Part shown: in pieces, positions 1 to 8,848 of the stretch
How the letters are laid out: every line of letters begins with the position of its first letter
Numbering within the stretch: position 1 is the first letter of the stretch
DNA from: Planctomycetota bacterium
GTDB lineage: Bacteria; Planctomycetota; UBA1135; GCA-002686595
Assembly: GCA_016795205.1 (NCBI GenBank)
Contig: JAEUHZ010000032.1
Location: forward strand, 62,001-126,000
DNA: 64,000 bases
Reading direction: 5' to 3'
Made by a program: the position numbers and the translations under genes
Notes under the pieces: generated by a model
Told to the model about the DNA's origin: nothing
Seen by the model: only the letters and a program-made list of their open reading frames with translations
The model's database searches: none

Positions 1-317
1 ACGCAGTCGTGGTAGCCCTGGCCGATGTAGCTGCGGAAGACCTGGTTCAGGCCCGCGATGCGCCGGATCTCGGCCAGGGCGTCGCGCTCGGACAGGGCTG
101 GCGGGAGCGCCAGCGGAGCGCGCATCCGGATGGCGCGCGGCACGGCCGCGTCGACCAGCTCGCCCAGGGAGCCGTGGCCCACCACCGCGAGCATCGCGCG
201 CACGTCCTCTTCGCGCGGGCCGATGTGCCGGTCGACGAAACGGTCCTGCTGCATCGCGGGGTTCTCGCGCATGGGGGTCGTGGCGCCGGCGGCGCGCGCG
301 GCTTCGCGGATCGTCAT
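1..317 (-). CDS. gcvP: Glycine dehydrogenase (P-protein) of the glycine cleavage system, N-terminal part
   Basis: Cut by the left edge; only the first 105 codons are present. P-protein is the PLP enzyme that decarboxylates glycine and passes the aminomethyl group to lipoyl-GcvH. The visible part contains RHIGPREED and, near its end, SYIGQGY. Both are typical of the N-terminus of the full-length single-chain GcvP rather than of the split GcvPA subunit. It is third in the minus-strand order gcvT-gcvH-gcvP, 58 bp after gcvH. The start is uncertain: ATG at 317 gives the longest N-terminus, while in-frame ATGs at 272 and 254 would put the conserved RHIGP closer to the start, as in known GcvP. No clear Shine-Dalgarno precedes any of them. 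The catalytic lysine lies beyond the window. Confidence 0.9.
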   Translation of the reverse strand, partial: MTIREAARAAGATTPMRENPAMQQDRFVDRHIGPREEDVRAMLAVVGHGSLGELVDAAVPRAIRMRAPLALPPALSERDALAEIRRIAGLNQVFRSYIGQGYHDC

Positions 318-375
318 GGGGGCGGTCGTCAGGGTCGTGATCGGTGAGCGCTGGAGCGCGGGCTGCGGCGGCCGA

Positions 376-801
376 TCAATGCTTCTTCTCGGCCAGGAAC
401 TGCTCGTAGGAGGCCGCGTCCATCAGCTTCGGCAGGTCCTTCGAGTTCGGGCGGATGCGCACCAGCCAGCCCTGGTTCCAGGGATCCTTCGAGAGGATCT
501 CCAGGTGGTCCTCGATGGCCGCGTTGGTCTCGACGACCTCGCCCGCGACGGGCGCGTACAGGTCGGAGACCGCCTTGACGGACTCGATCTCGCCGAAGGT
601 CTCACCCTGGTCCAGGGCGCGGCCGGCCTCGGGCAGGTCGCAGTAGACGAGGTCGCCTTCGTTGCCGTTGCACAGCTCGTTGATGGCGAAATCGGTGATG
701 CCGACGAGCACGGTGTCGCCGTCGGGCTTGACCCACTCGTGGCTCTCCGTGTAGCGGCGGTCGTCGGGGCGTGCGGAACGTGCGCTGGACTTCTGGCTCA
801 T
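376..801 (-). CDS. gcvH: Glycine cleavage system H protein
   Basis: 141 aa, slightly longer than the usual 125-130 because of a basic N-terminal tail. It is the lipoyl-carrying shuttle protein between P-, T- and L-proteins. The sequence shows YTESHEWV near residue 17, the lipoylation motif ESVKAVSD with the acceptor lysine at about residue 76, and the C-terminal NPWN-like segment (here DPWNQGWL) expected of the family. It starts at the ATG at 801, 11 bp after the gcvT stop, so it is almost certainly co-transcribed with gcvT under the riboswitch at 2041-2150. Identification is secure. Confidence 0.96.
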   Translation of the reverse strand: MSQKSSARSARPDDRRYTESHEWVKPDGDTVLVGITDFAINELCNGNEGDLVYCDLPEAGRALDQGETFGEIESVKAVSDLYAPVAGEVVETNAAIEDHLEILSKDPWNQGWLVRIRPNSKDLPKLMDAASYEQFLAEKKH

Positions 802-812
802 GGGATGGGGGT

Positions 813-1910
813 TCACTTCCGGGTCCGGGAGAAGAAGGGCAGCGCGCAGAAGGCCGCGGCCTGGCGCTTGCCCTTGACGTCGATCTCGCACGCCGCACCC
901 GGCTCGCCCAGGGCGAGCGGGACGTAGGCGGTACCGATGTTCGTGCCGAGCGTGGGGGACGGCGAGCCCGAGACGACCGCGCCGACCTGCTCCCCGCCCA
1001 CGACGACCGCGTAGCCCTGGCGGGGTGCGCGCGGGCCGTCGGTCTTGAGGCCGACCAGGCGGCGCACGGGTTGCGCGCGGATGGCCGCGAGCGCCGCGCG
1101 CCCGATCCACTCGCCCTTCTCGGGCGCGAACGAGACGCCGAACTCGAGCCCGGCCTGGATCGGGTCGTGCGTCGCGTCGATCTCGTGGCCGTAGAGCGGC
1201 ATCCCGGCCTCCAGGCGCAGCGTGTCGCGCGCGCCCAGGCCGATCGGCGTCATCCCGTGCGCCTCACCCGCGGCGCACAGCTCGTCCCACACGCGGCCGA
1301 CCTCGGGCGCGGGTACGTAGAGCTCGTACCCGAGCTCGCCCGTGTAGCCCGTGCGGCTGATGCGCACGCCCGGGATCCCGCACACCTCGCCGAACGCGAA
1401 CTTGTAGTAGCCGAGCTTCGAGAGGTCGATGCCGCGCACCAGCTTCTCGACGATGGCGCGCGACTCCTGGCCTTGCACGGCGACCATCGCCAGCTCGTCG
1501 GTCTGGTCGTGGATCGCGACGTCGAAGCCGCGCGCGTGCTCGCGCATCCACTCCAGGTCGGCGGCCGTGTTCGAGGCGTTCACGACCAGGAAGACCTCGT
1601 CCGCGCCGGGATAGACCAAGAGGTCGTCGATCGGCATGCCATCCGCGCGACAGAACAGGGCGTAGCGGATGGCGCCGACGGGGATCCGCGCCACGTGGTT
1701 CGTGGCCACGAGGTCCAGGAACGCGACGCGATCCTTCCCGGTCACGCGCACGCGTCCCATGTGGGACAGGTCGAAGAGCCCGGCGCGCGTGCGGACCCGC
1801 GTGACCTCCTCGAGGATCGGGCCGTACTGGACCGGCATCTGCCAGCCGCCGAACTCGACCAAGCGCGCGCCGTGACGGACGTGGCGGTCGTGGAGCGGAG
1901 TGTGCTTCAT
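813..1910 (-). CDS. gcvT: Glycine cleavage system T protein (aminomethyltransferase)
   Basis: 365 aa, the normal length. It transfers the one-carbon unit from aminomethyl-lipoyl GcvH to tetrahydrofolate, releasing ammonia. Seen: MKHTPLHDRHV at the N-terminus, FDLSHMGR near residue 45, the folate-domain segment SRTGYTGELGYE near residue 190, and GLGARDTLRLEAGMPLYGHE near 230. The open frame extends far upstream to 2549, but the ATG at 1910 matches the conserved family start; the longer version would read through the riboswitch. First gene of the gcv operon. The leader holds a glycine riboswitch and a promoter-like sequence. Confidence 0.97.
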   Translation of the reverse strand: MKHTPLHDRHVRHGARLVEFGGWQMPVQYGPILEEVTRVRTRAGLFDLSHMGRVRVTGKDRVAFLDLVATNHVARIPVGAIRYALFCRADGMPIDDLLVYPGADEVFLVVNASNTAADLEWMREHARGFDVAIHDQTDELAMVAVQGQESRAIVEKLVRGIDLSKLGYYKFAFGEVCGIPGVRISRTGYTGELGYELYVPAPEVGRVWDELCAAGEAHGMTPIGLGARDTLRLEAGMPLYGHEIDATHDPIQAGLEFGVSFAPEKGEWIGRAALAAIRAQPVRRLVGLKTDGPRAPRQGYAVVVGGEQVGAVVSGSPSPTLGTNIGTAYVPLALGEPGAACEIDVKGKRQAAAFCALPFFSRTRK

Positions 1911-1958
1911 CGCGGCGGGGGAGTGCGGGGCTAGGGCGGGATCGTCCAGGGAATGGGC

Positions 1959-1995
1959 CAGGGGCGCGTCCCCTCGCTCGGCGGTCGCGCCCCTG
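1959..1995 (-). promoter_or_regulatory. Stem-loop between glycine riboswitch and gcvT
   Basis: Perfect 10-bp inverted repeat (CAGGGGCGCG at 1959-1968 and its complement at 1986-1995) with a 17-nt loop, between the aptamer and gcvT. It is placed where an expression platform would be expected. No T tract follows on the minus strand, so a classical intrinsic terminator is not supported. Role inferred from position only. Confidence 0.4.
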
Positions 1996-2040
1996 TCGAT
2001 TCCCACGCGCGCCGGGGCGCGGAGGGAGCATTCCAGGGCC

Positions 2041-2150
2041 GGTCGATGCCCCCCGAGTCCTTCTGCCTGAGAGTTTCGCGCCGCGCGGTCGCGGCGCTTG
2101 CCCCTTCGGCGCCCGGCGCGAGGCCGGGACTCTCCCCGAGGTCGACGACG
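2041..2150 (-). promoter_or_regulatory. Glycine riboswitch (single aptamer) in the gcvT leader
   Basis: Read on the minus strand, the leader contains the hallmark glycine-aptamer elements in order: GGGGAGAG, a GC stem, GGCGCCGAAGGGGCAA, a variable GC hairpin, then AAACTCTCAGGCAGAAGGAC. Only one copy of this motif set is present, so it is a singlet rather than the common tandem pair. GC-rich sequence flanking both sides (GGTCGA at 2041-2046 and GTCGACC at 2131-2137) may supply a closing or ghost helix. Its position directly upstream of gcvT fits glycine-dependent control of the cleavage operon, normally an ON switch. Boundaries are approximate. Confidence 0.9.
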
Positions 2151-2164
2151 TGTTGTCGGCGACC

Positions 2165-2193
2165 ACTCTAGTGCCGCGGCGGCGGCCCGCCAA
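2165..2193 (-). promoter_or_regulatory. Predicted sigma-70-type promoter of gcvTHP
   Basis: On the minus strand TTGGCG (2188-2193), a 17-nt spacer and TAGAGT (2165-2170). Transcription would begin about 7 nt further on, immediately before the riboswitch aptamer, which supports the assignment. Confidence 0.55.
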
Positions 2194-2230
2194 GCGCGCC
2201 GGCGGGCCGGCCGCAGCGCGGGGCCCGGGG

Positions 2231-2236
2231 TAGGCT
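2231..2236 (+). promoter_or_regulatory. TAGGCT -10-like box of the gene at 2242
   Basis: TAGGCT ends 5 nt before the GTG at 2242. It matches the TAnnnT boxes found at similar distance before many other genes in this window. No convincing -35 is visible. It suggests a leaderless or nearly leaderless mRNA. Confidence 0.4.
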
Positions 2237-2241
2237 TGCGC

Positions 2242-3846
2242 GTGTCGTCCCCTCGCGCCGCCTGTCCCCCGGCAGCGCTGCTCTGGCTCCTGGCCTTGGT
2301 CGGGGCGGCGCAGCGTGCGTCCGCGCAGGCCGACCCCTTCGCGCCCGGCGTGCGCTGGACGCAGGCTCCGGCGCCGGGCGCGCCGGCCCTGCCGCGCGCC
2401 GCGGCGCTGGCGGCCGACGACAACGCCGGCCTGGGCGCCTGGTCCGGCGCGCACCCCGGCTTCAGCGCCGGCTCGGCCCACGCCTTGGGATCCGCGGATC
2501 CGTTCGCGCGCGAGGCCGCCGCGCCTGGCGCGACCGGCTCGTCGGGCATCGCGGCCGGAGCGGGTCCCTGGATCTACATGCTCTCCCAGGTGCCGGCGCC
2601 CGATGCTTGGAGCCGGCGCACGCGCGTCGAGGGCGCCACGGTCGACGCCGCCGCGTCCGCGGGAGCCCTGGTGCCGGCCTGGGTGCGCGAGACCGCCTTC
2701 GCGGCGAACGGTCCGGCGCGCATCGCGGTCGAGGCCAGCGGCGCGAGCGCCTGGTTCGCGGCCTTCGACGACGGGGCGCGCCGCGTGCGCGTCGAGCGGC
2801 TCGCGGGCGCGGACGGCGCCGTCCTCGCCGCGCGCGACCTCGACGCGGTGGGGCTCCAGGAACTCGCCGTCGCCGCGGACGGCTCGCGCGTGGCGCTCGC
2901 GGCGGGGCTCGACCTGTTCGTGCTCGACGGGCAGGGCGCGACCGTGCATCAGGCTGCCCTGACGGCCACGACCACGGCCCTTTCCCTCTCCGGCGACGGG
3001 CACGTGCTGGTCCACGGCGTGACGGGCGGCCTGGCGCGGCGCGTGCAGGTCGGAGCGTCCTACACGGTGGCGCCGGGCGTCGCCGCGGGTCCCGGCGAGC
3101 TCGCGGTCCGCGCGGCGCTGGACGCCGCCGGCGCGACGCTGGCCATCGGCTGGTGGCACGCCCCGACGGGCGTCGCTTGGCGGTTCGAGGTGCACGACCT
3201 GGTCCTCGCGACGCGCGTCGTCGAGCGTGTCTTCGGCGGGGCGCCCGGTGGGCTCCAGGACCTGCCGACGGCCGTCGCGCTGACGCCGGACGGCCGGCGC
3301 GCCGCGTTCACGTGCTGGAGTGGCGCGACCGGGGCCCCCGAGCTCGCGATCTGGGATCGCGCCAGCGACGCCTGGGTCGTCGAGGCGGACCTCCCGGGCA
3401 GTGCTTTCGCGCTGGCGCTCGACGCCACGGGCACGCGCGCGCTCGTCGCGGCGAAGTCCGCGCACGCCAACGTGCTGTCGGCCACGGGCGAGCTCGTGCT
3501 CGTCGACACGGGCGAGCGGGACCTCCAGGTCCTGGGCCCCGCGCAGACCGGCGGCGTGCTGCACCTCGCCGCGCGCCAGAGCGGCGCGACGGCGGTGCTG
3601 TTCCTGTTCGGCGACCCCGCGCCCGCGCCGTTCCGCGTCCCCGGGGTCGCGGGTCGGCTCCACCTCCAGCGGGCCGGTCTCGGAGTCCAGCGCGTGCTCG
3701 CCGGTCCGGACGGACGCGCCGACCTCGTGCTGCCGCTGCCGCTCGACCCCGCGGCGATCGGCAGCGTGCGCCACGCCCAGGCCGCGTTCCGCGGACCGGG
3801 CGGCACGACCTTGGGCGCGACCCTCGTGCGCGTCCGGATCCTCTGA
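2242..3846 (+). CDS. Exported propeller-like protein of unknown function
   Basis: 534 aa. A short N-terminus is followed by a hydrophobic stretch (AALLWLLALVGAAQ) and ASAQA, a plausible signal peptide with cleavage near residue 30. The body is an Ala/Gly/Asp-rich series of beta-type segments with recurring phrases such as SLSGDGHVLV, ALTPDGRRAAF and ALDATGTRALVA. These resemble blades of a WD40-like or TolB-like beta-propeller; this is a pattern reading, not a family hit. The last about 25 residues (AAFRGPGGTTLGATL) resemble C-terminal ends of secreted planctomycete proteins. GTG 2242 is chosen because it puts the signal peptide at the N-terminus and sits behind a TAGGCT box; an in-frame TTG lies at 2236. 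No enzymatic motif seen. Confidence 0.75.
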   Translation: MSSPRAACPPAALLWLLALVGAAQRASAQADPFAPGVRWTQAPAPGAPALPRAAALAADDNAGLGAWSGAHPGFSAGSAHALGSADPFAREAAAPGATGSSGIAAGAGPWIYMLSQVPAPDAWSRRTRVEGATVDAAASAGALVPAWVRETAFAANGPARIAVEASGASAWFAAFDDGARRVRVERLAGADGAVLAARDLDAVGLQELAVAADGSRVALAAGLDLFVLDGQGATVHQAALTATTTALSLSGDGHVLVHGVTGGLARRVQVGASYTVAPGVAAGPGELAVRAALDAAGATLAIGWWHAPTGVAWRFEVHDLVLATRVVERVFGGAPGGLQDLPTAVALTPDGRRAAFTCWSGATGAPELAIWDRASDAWVVEADLPGSAFALALDATGTRALVAAKSAHANVLSATGELVLVDTGERDLQVLGPAQTGGVLHLAARQSGATAVLFLFGDPAPAPFRVPGVAGRLHLQRAGLGVQRVLAGPDGRADLVLPLPLDPAAIGSVRHAQAAFRGPGGTTLGATLVRVRIL

Positions 3847-4002
3847 CCGCGCGGGAAGCGGCTTCCCGATCGGCCTCAAGGGCCCCGCGCGACGGGGCCG
3901 ATACGTGCCCCGATCGCCTCCGGGCCCCTCCGGCGGGGATCCGTCCGCCACGACCGCGCGGACGACCCGAACGATCCACGAAGAGAATCACCGAGGTCCC
4001 CG
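3847..4002 (+). other. Intergenic region with two short GC hairpins
   Basis: Contains GGGAAGC/GCTTCCC (3853-3867) and GGCCCCG-cgcga-CGGGGCC (3881-3899). The second could help end transcription of the upstream gene, but no T run follows. A GAGG precedes the ATG at 4003 by 6 nt. Confidence 0.4.
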
Positions 4003-7000
4003 ATGCGTCTTGGGAAGTACGCGCTCCACGCGGCGTTCGCCGTCTCCCTGTTCCTCCCCGCCTGCTCGAGCGGGTCGGATCCCATCGCCATCAACTCGAT
4101 CACCGCCGCGGTCCAGGACCTCGATCTCGATCCCACCGGGCGGACGACGACCCTGACCTTCGCCCGCGCCAGCGGGCTGGCGGGCGCCAGCGCGGCCAAC
4201 TTCGTCGCCGAGGATGGCGAGACCGCGACCTCGGTCGCGGTCGTCGGCTCGACCGTGACGGTCGAGTGGGACGGCCGCGTGACGCCCTCGAACCGCGTGC
4301 GCACGAGCGGGCTCCCGAACGTCGCGGCGGACTACGTGTCCGTGACGACCAGCGACGCCTCGGCACCGGCCTTCGCGATCACGTCCGGCACGCAGGTCGC
4401 TGGCCTCGGTGGCGACGAGATCGTCGTGACCTGGAGCGGGCCGTACGTCGTCGCGGCCGACGCCCTGGACCTGGACAACTGGACCCTGCGTGTGCAGGGG
4501 CTGTCGCTGGACCTCACGGGCTCGACCTTCGACTTCGACGAGGGCACGCAGGTCCTCACGATCACCCTGGGTTCGCAAGCCGACCTCCACGCGAGCTTCA
4601 CGCTGGCCGCGAGCAACGTGCGCGGCGTGAACGACGCGACCGTCGCGTCGACTGCGGTCGCAGGCGTGGCCGCCGGCGACGCCACTGCGCCGGCCTTGGT
4701 TTCCGTCGTGCAGAACCTGGACGAGGACGAGTACGGGCGCGTCGTCGACCTGACGTTCGACGAGGCCATGAGCCCGCTCTTCTCGACCTCGACCGCACGC
4801 TTCTCCGTCGCCGGCCCGGTCGCCACGACCAGTGTCGAGCAGCCCTCACCGGAGGTCCTGCGCGTCACCTTCAGCGCGCCGGTCGTCCCCGGACAGCAAG
4901 AGGTCACGCTCGACCAGGTGGTCGACGCGCACGGCAACGCGCACCCTGACGGGAGCTTCGCGGTGACGCAGCCCGCGCCCGTCGCCAACGCCTTCGCCTC
5001 GACTCCGGCGGCCACCACGGTCGCCAACGCCGGCGGCGACTCGATCACGGTCGTCACGACCCAGGCGCTCGATCCCGTCACGGCCATCGACCCCGCGGCC
5101 TGGACGCTGATCGTCGACGGCGCCCCGATCGACCTCGCGGACCAGGTCCTCGACTACGACCTGATCGGGAAGACGCTCACGATCGAGCTCGACTTCGACC
5201 TGTCCAACGGCGACGCCTTCTCGATCGCCGGCGCCGGCGTCCTGGACGTCGACGGCGAGGCGTTCGCGCTGAGCTCGGGCGGCACGGTCGCGGGTGACGC
5301 GGCCGCTCCGCTGGTGAGCGCCGTCGTGCAGAACCGCAACGTGGACCCCACGGGTCGCACGCTGGACGTCCAGTTCTCGGAGGACGTGCGCACGGCGGGC
5401 GCCCAGACGTTGGGCAACTACTCGATCAGCGGGGCGCAGGCCCTGCAGTCCGCGACCCTGCTCGCGGGCCTCGACACCGTGCGCCTGGTGTTCGACACGG
5501 TGGTCATCCCCGGCGACTTCACGCTGGCCGTCACCAACGTGGCCGACCTGGCGGGCAACGCGCTGGTCGCGGTGCCGGCCGCGACGATCACCTCGACCGA
5601 CGCCACGCGGCCGAACCCCACGGTCGTCGACGCCGTGGCGATCGCGGGCGCGCAGAACGACGTGGTCGCCGTGCTCTTCGACGACGACCTGATCGCGTCC
5701 GAGATCGAGGACCCCTCGAACTGGACGATCGAGTCGCCCGTGGGCACGCCGGTCTCGACCGCCGGCGCGACGGTCAGCTACACGTCCTCCAGCCGGCTGG
5801 CCACCTTGATCCTGGCGAACGCCGAGAACTTCCAGCGCGGCGACGACTACCAGGTGGCCTTCACGAACGCGCGCGACCTGGGCGGGAACGTCGTCACGAC
5901 GACCACGCTCGGCGGCCTCGTGAACGCGGAGACGCGTCCGCCCGAGGTCCGCACGGTCTACCGTGAGTCCTCGGTCGCGAACGAGCTCGTGGTGGTCTTC
6001 ACCGAGCCGTGCGCGCACCTCGACGACCTCTACGACGCGCTCACGAACCCCTCCGGCACGCGCTACGACCTGCGCGACGACCTGGGCAACCTGCGCGGCC
6101 GACCGGCCACGGCGGTCCCGGGCGAAGACGGCCTGCTGGTCCGGCTCTCGTTCGGCTTCTCCGTGAACGCCAGCGACACGCTGGACGTGTTGGGCGCGAC
6201 CGACCTGGCGGGCAACCCGCTGTTGCCAGCCGTCGGGGTGGCGACCGTCGCCGAGGACACGGCCCAGCCGTCCCTGCGGGCAGGATTCTCGACGCTCACG
6301 GCCGTCTCCGGCGAGAACAACGACCTCATCGAGGTCGTCTTCGACCGCCCGATGAACCCCTGGGGCCTGACCGAGCCGGGTCACTACGAGATCACCGGTC
6401 CCGCCGGACTGGTCGACATCGCGAATGCGTCCTTCACGTTCGACGGCGACGCGACCGTCACGATCCGCTTGCGCGCGGCCAGCGCCAACGACCTGGTCAC
6501 GGGCGCCGGCTACACGCTGGCCGTGAACGAGGTCTGGTCCGCGCAGGGCACGCGGCGCACGAGCGCCGACGTCGAGACGCCGATCCCGGTCCTGGGCGAC
6601 GCCGTCGCGCCGTTCGTCGCGGTCGGGGCCGTGCGCCTGGATCCGGCTGACGCCAACTCCCTGCTCGTGACCGCCGACGAGACGCTGTCCGCGAGCGCCT
6701 CGGCGCTGGCTGCCAACTACGACCTGAACAGCGGCACGCTCGCCACCTCGGCCAGCCGCATCGGAGCGCGCGTCGTGCGCGTGACGTTCCCGGTCGCGCC
6801 GACGGCTGGCGACACGCTCGAGTTCACGGTCACGGACCTGGCAGGCAACGCTACCGGCTCGATCACGCGCGTCGTGACCAGCGCCGACGTGGCGGCTCCG
6901 CTCTTGACCGCGGTCTCCGGCACGATCGTGCCAGGCTATGGCGGCGACTACGTCGAGATCGCCTTCGACGAGCCGGTCACGAACGGGGTCCTCGCGCTCC

Positions 7001-7506
7001 CCAACTGGACCCTCACGAGCAACGGCTCGCCGGTCTCGTTGGCCGGCGCGCGAGCGACGATGCTGGGCTCGACCAGCAGCGTGCGGATCTACCTGGGAGC
7101 GGGCATCGATCTCGACTCGGCGGGTCAGGTCGCGGTGACGCTGGCCTCGGCGGCCGACTTCTCCGGGAACTCGCTGGCCGGGCCGGTCGGCCTGGCCGGT
7201 GCCGTCGCCGGCGACTCGACGCCGCCCTCCGCGCTGCAGTCCTTCGTGAACTGGCGCGTGGACCCCAGCGGCGCGACGATCGACGTGTGGTTCGACGAGG
7301 ACGTCGAGGCCGCGGTCGCCGGTCTCGCGGCGAGCTGGTCGGCCTCGGGCGGCGTGACGGTCTCGGCGGCCGCCCTGCTCGAGCGCGACCACTATCGGCT
7401 GACGCTGTCGGCGCCGCTCTCGAGTTCCGGCACGGTGTCGATCGCGAACCTCCGGGATCCGGCCCGCAACGCGGCCGGCGTGCTGGTCTTCGACCCGCTC
7501 GAGTGA
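4003..7506 (+). CDS. Large lipoprotein of SbsA-type Ig-like repeats
   Basis: 1167 aa. The N-terminus has a basic start, a hydrophobic core and a lipobox FLPAC with the acceptor Cys at about residue 22, so a lipid-anchored envelope protein is predicted. The rest is about ten repeats of roughly 100-110 aa, each opening with a phrase like DPTGRTLDVQFSEDV and closing with DLAGN-type turns (DLAGNALVA, DLAGNPLLP, DLAGNATGS). These are hallmarks of the SbsA/Big_5 Ig-like fold seen in S-layer and surface proteins. There are no catalytic motifs. A structural, adhesive or cell-surface role is likely but unproven. GAGG 6 nt before the ATG serves as ribosome binding site. Confidence 0.85.
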   Translation: MRLGKYALHAAFAVSLFLPACSSGSDPIAINSITAAVQDLDLDPTGRTTTLTFARASGLAGASAANFVAEDGETATSVAVVGSTVTVEWDGRVTPSNRVRTSGLPNVAADYVSVTTSDASAPAFAITSGTQVAGLGGDEIVVTWSGPYVVAADALDLDNWTLRVQGLSLDLTGSTFDFDEGTQVLTITLGSQADLHASFTLAASNVRGVNDATVASTAVAGVAAGDATAPALVSVVQNLDEDEYGRVVDLTFDEAMSPLFSTSTARFSVAGPVATTSVEQPSPEVLRVTFSAPVVPGQQEVTLDQVVDAHGNAHPDGSFAVTQPAPVANAFASTPAATTVANAGGDSITVVTTQALDPVTAIDPAAWTLIVDGAPIDLADQVLDYDLIGKTLTIELDFDLSNGDAFSIAGAGVLDVDGEAFALSSGGTVAGDAAAPLVSAVVQNRNVDPTGRTLDVQFSEDVRTAGAQTLGNYSISGAQALQSATLLAGLDTVRLVFDTVVIPGDFTLAVTNVADLAGNALVAVPAATITSTDATRPNPTVVDAVAIAGAQNDVVAVLFDDDLIASEIEDPSNWTIESPVGTPVSTAGATVSYTSSSRLATLILANAENFQRGDDYQVAFTNARDLGGNVVTTTTLGGLVNAETRPPEVRTVYRESSVANELVVVFTEPCAHLDDLYDALTNPSGTRYDLRDDLGNLRGRPATAVPGEDGLLVRLSFGFSVNASDTLDVLGATDLAGNPLLPAVGVATVAEDTAQPSLRAGFSTLTAVSGENNDLIEVVFDRPMNPWGLTEPGHYEITGPAGLVDIANASFTFDGDATVTIRLRAASANDLVTGAGYTLAVNEVWSAQGTRRTSADVETPIPVLGDAVAPFVAVGAVRLDPADANSLLVTADETLSASASALAANYDLNSGTLATSASRIGARVVRVTFPVAPTAGDTLEFTVTDLAGNATGSITRVVTSADVAAPLLTAVSGTIVPGYGGDYVEIAFDEPVTNGVLALPNWTLTSNGSPVSLAGARATMLGSTSSVRIYLGAGIDLDSAGQVAVTLASAADFSGNSLAGPVGLAGAVAGDSTPPSALQSFVNWRVDPSGATIDVWFDEDVEAAVAGLAASWSASGGVTVSAAALLERDHYRLTLSAPLSSSGTVSIANLRDPARNAAGVLVFDPLE

Positions 7507-7521
7507 GCGGCGCCCCCGCCC

Positions 7522-7556
7522 GGGGGCCCGCAGTTCCTTCAGCGGCGCGGGCCCCC
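7522..7556 (+). terminator. GC-rich hairpin after the Ig-repeat lipoprotein gene
   Basis: Perfect 10-bp inverted repeat (GGGGGCCCGC at 7522-7531 with its complement at 7547-7556), 15-nt loop, 15 bp after the stop codon. No T tract follows, so termination is inferred from position. Confidence 0.45.
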
Positions 7557-7690
7557 CTGGTCCGCGCCGCTCGCATTGGTCTCCGGGTCCGAATCGCGGA
7601 CGCGCCTTCAGGACGCCGCCGGCGCGGCCCGATAGGGCGGAGGTGCTGGGGCCCCGCAGCGTGGGTCCGGCATGCCCCCCGAGGATCCCG

Positions 7691-8848
7691 TTGAGCACGC
7701 AGGCCCAGGACAAGCAGCTCTTCGTCGACGACGTCGTGACAGCCCTCACCGGCTCGGTCGTGCCGTCGGGGGACGCGCGTCCCGTGCTCCAGGACCAGAT
7801 GCAGCGCGCGACGGAGGAGTTCGACCTGCGCACCGCCGAGGCGTTCGCGCGCGCGCTGCTCGAGGCACTGTGCCAGGAGCCGATCGACCCGCGGCGCCTC
7901 GAGGCCTTGCTCATCCTGGGGCTCGCGCATCCGACGATCCTCGAGCGCCACCGCATCTCCCTGCAGCAGGAGGGCGAGCGACTGGCCGCGATGCTCACCG
8001 CGCAGGGCCAGCACGCGCGGGCCCGCACGCTGCTCGAGGTGATCGCGCAGGCCGTCGCGGCCGGCGCCGACGGCGCGGCGGCCGAGCCCGAGAGCGGCGC
8101 AGGGTCGACGACCACGGACAAGGCCAGCCCGGCTTCCGCGACCGGCCCGGACGCGAAGACCCTCGACCGCGACCACGCGCGCATCGAGCAGCTCCTGCGT
8201 CAGGCCGACGAGGCCGCCGCGCGTGGTCGCACTGCGCGTGCCATCCTGCTGCTGCAGGAGATCGTGACGCTCGACCGCGGGCGCCGCGACGTGGCGCGCA
8301 TGATCCGCGACCTGCGCTGGGCAGAGGCCGAGCGCCGCGCGCGCGCCGTGCGCCGGCTGAAGCTCACCGGCGCCGTGCTGCTCTTGTGCGCGGCCGCCTT
8401 CGGCCTGGCCTGGCGCGAGCACGACGTGCGCCGGCGCTTCGAGGCGATCCCGCGCGCGACGCCCGGCGAACTGGCGTCGATGCGCGCGCGCCTCGAGTCC
8501 ATCGACGGACTGGTGGCCGCGGAGCGCCTGTGGCTCGGAATGGCCTCGGCGCTCACGGAGCGCACGACGCTCCAGCGCGCCATCGGCGAGATCGAGGCCC
8601 GTGAGGCCGCCACCCGCTCGGCGCGGGCACTCGAACTCTCGCGCGCCAGCGAGCTGGCCGAGTCGCTCCGTGCCCGGGGCCTGCAGCTCGCGCAACAGGG
8701 CCGCTTCCAGGAGGCGCTCGACGAACTCCGGCGCGCTCTGGAGCTGGGCGGCCCGGAATGGTCCGGGCGGCGCGAGGCACAGGCCAATGCCAGCGCGATC
8801 GCCGACTGGATCGCAAACCAGCCCGTAGATCGAGGCACAGCACGATGA
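7691..8848 (+). CDS. Single-pass membrane protein with TPR-like C-terminus, first gene of the GTPase/roadblock operon
   Basis: 385 aa from a TTG start preceded at 6 nt by GAGG (7681-7684); a GTG at 7643 would add 16 unlikely residues. Layout: an N-terminal helical domain (1-130), an Ala/Ser/Thr-rich linker, a helical segment with EEA-type repeats (about 160-215), one strong transmembrane helix (about 222-240, GAVLLLCAAAFGLAW), then a C-terminal helical region ending in a TPR-like unit (QQGRFQEALDELRRALEL). The stop overlaps the next ATG (ATGA at 8845-8848), indicating translational coupling. No family recognised. Its place in the operon suggests a membrane scaffold for the GTPase module; this is inference. 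Confidence 0.8.
   Translation: MSTQAQDKQLFVDDVVTALTGSVVPSGDARPVLQDQMQRATEEFDLRTAEAFARALLEALCQEPIDPRRLEALLILGLAHPTILERHRISLQQEGERLAAMLTAQGQHARARTLLEVIAQAVAAGADGAAAEPESGAGSTTTDKASPASATGPDAKTLDRDHARIEQLLRQADEAAARGRTARAILLLQEIVTLDRGRRDVARMIRDLRWAEAERRARAVRRLKLTGAVLLLCAAAFGLAWREHDVRRRFEAIPRATPGELASMRARLESIDGLVAAERLWLGMASALTERTTLQRAIGEIEAREAATRSARALELSRASELAESLRARGLQLAQQGRFQEALDELRRALELGGPEWSGRREAQANASAIADWIANQPVDRGTAR

Noticed and set aside
4846-8184. Very long minus-strand frame (over 1100 codons) opposite the Ig-repeat lipoprotein
   Set aside because: Arg/Gly/Val/Asp-rich with no domain or hydrophobic pattern; it is the antisense shadow of a clearly real lipoprotein gene, as expected in GC-rich DNA.
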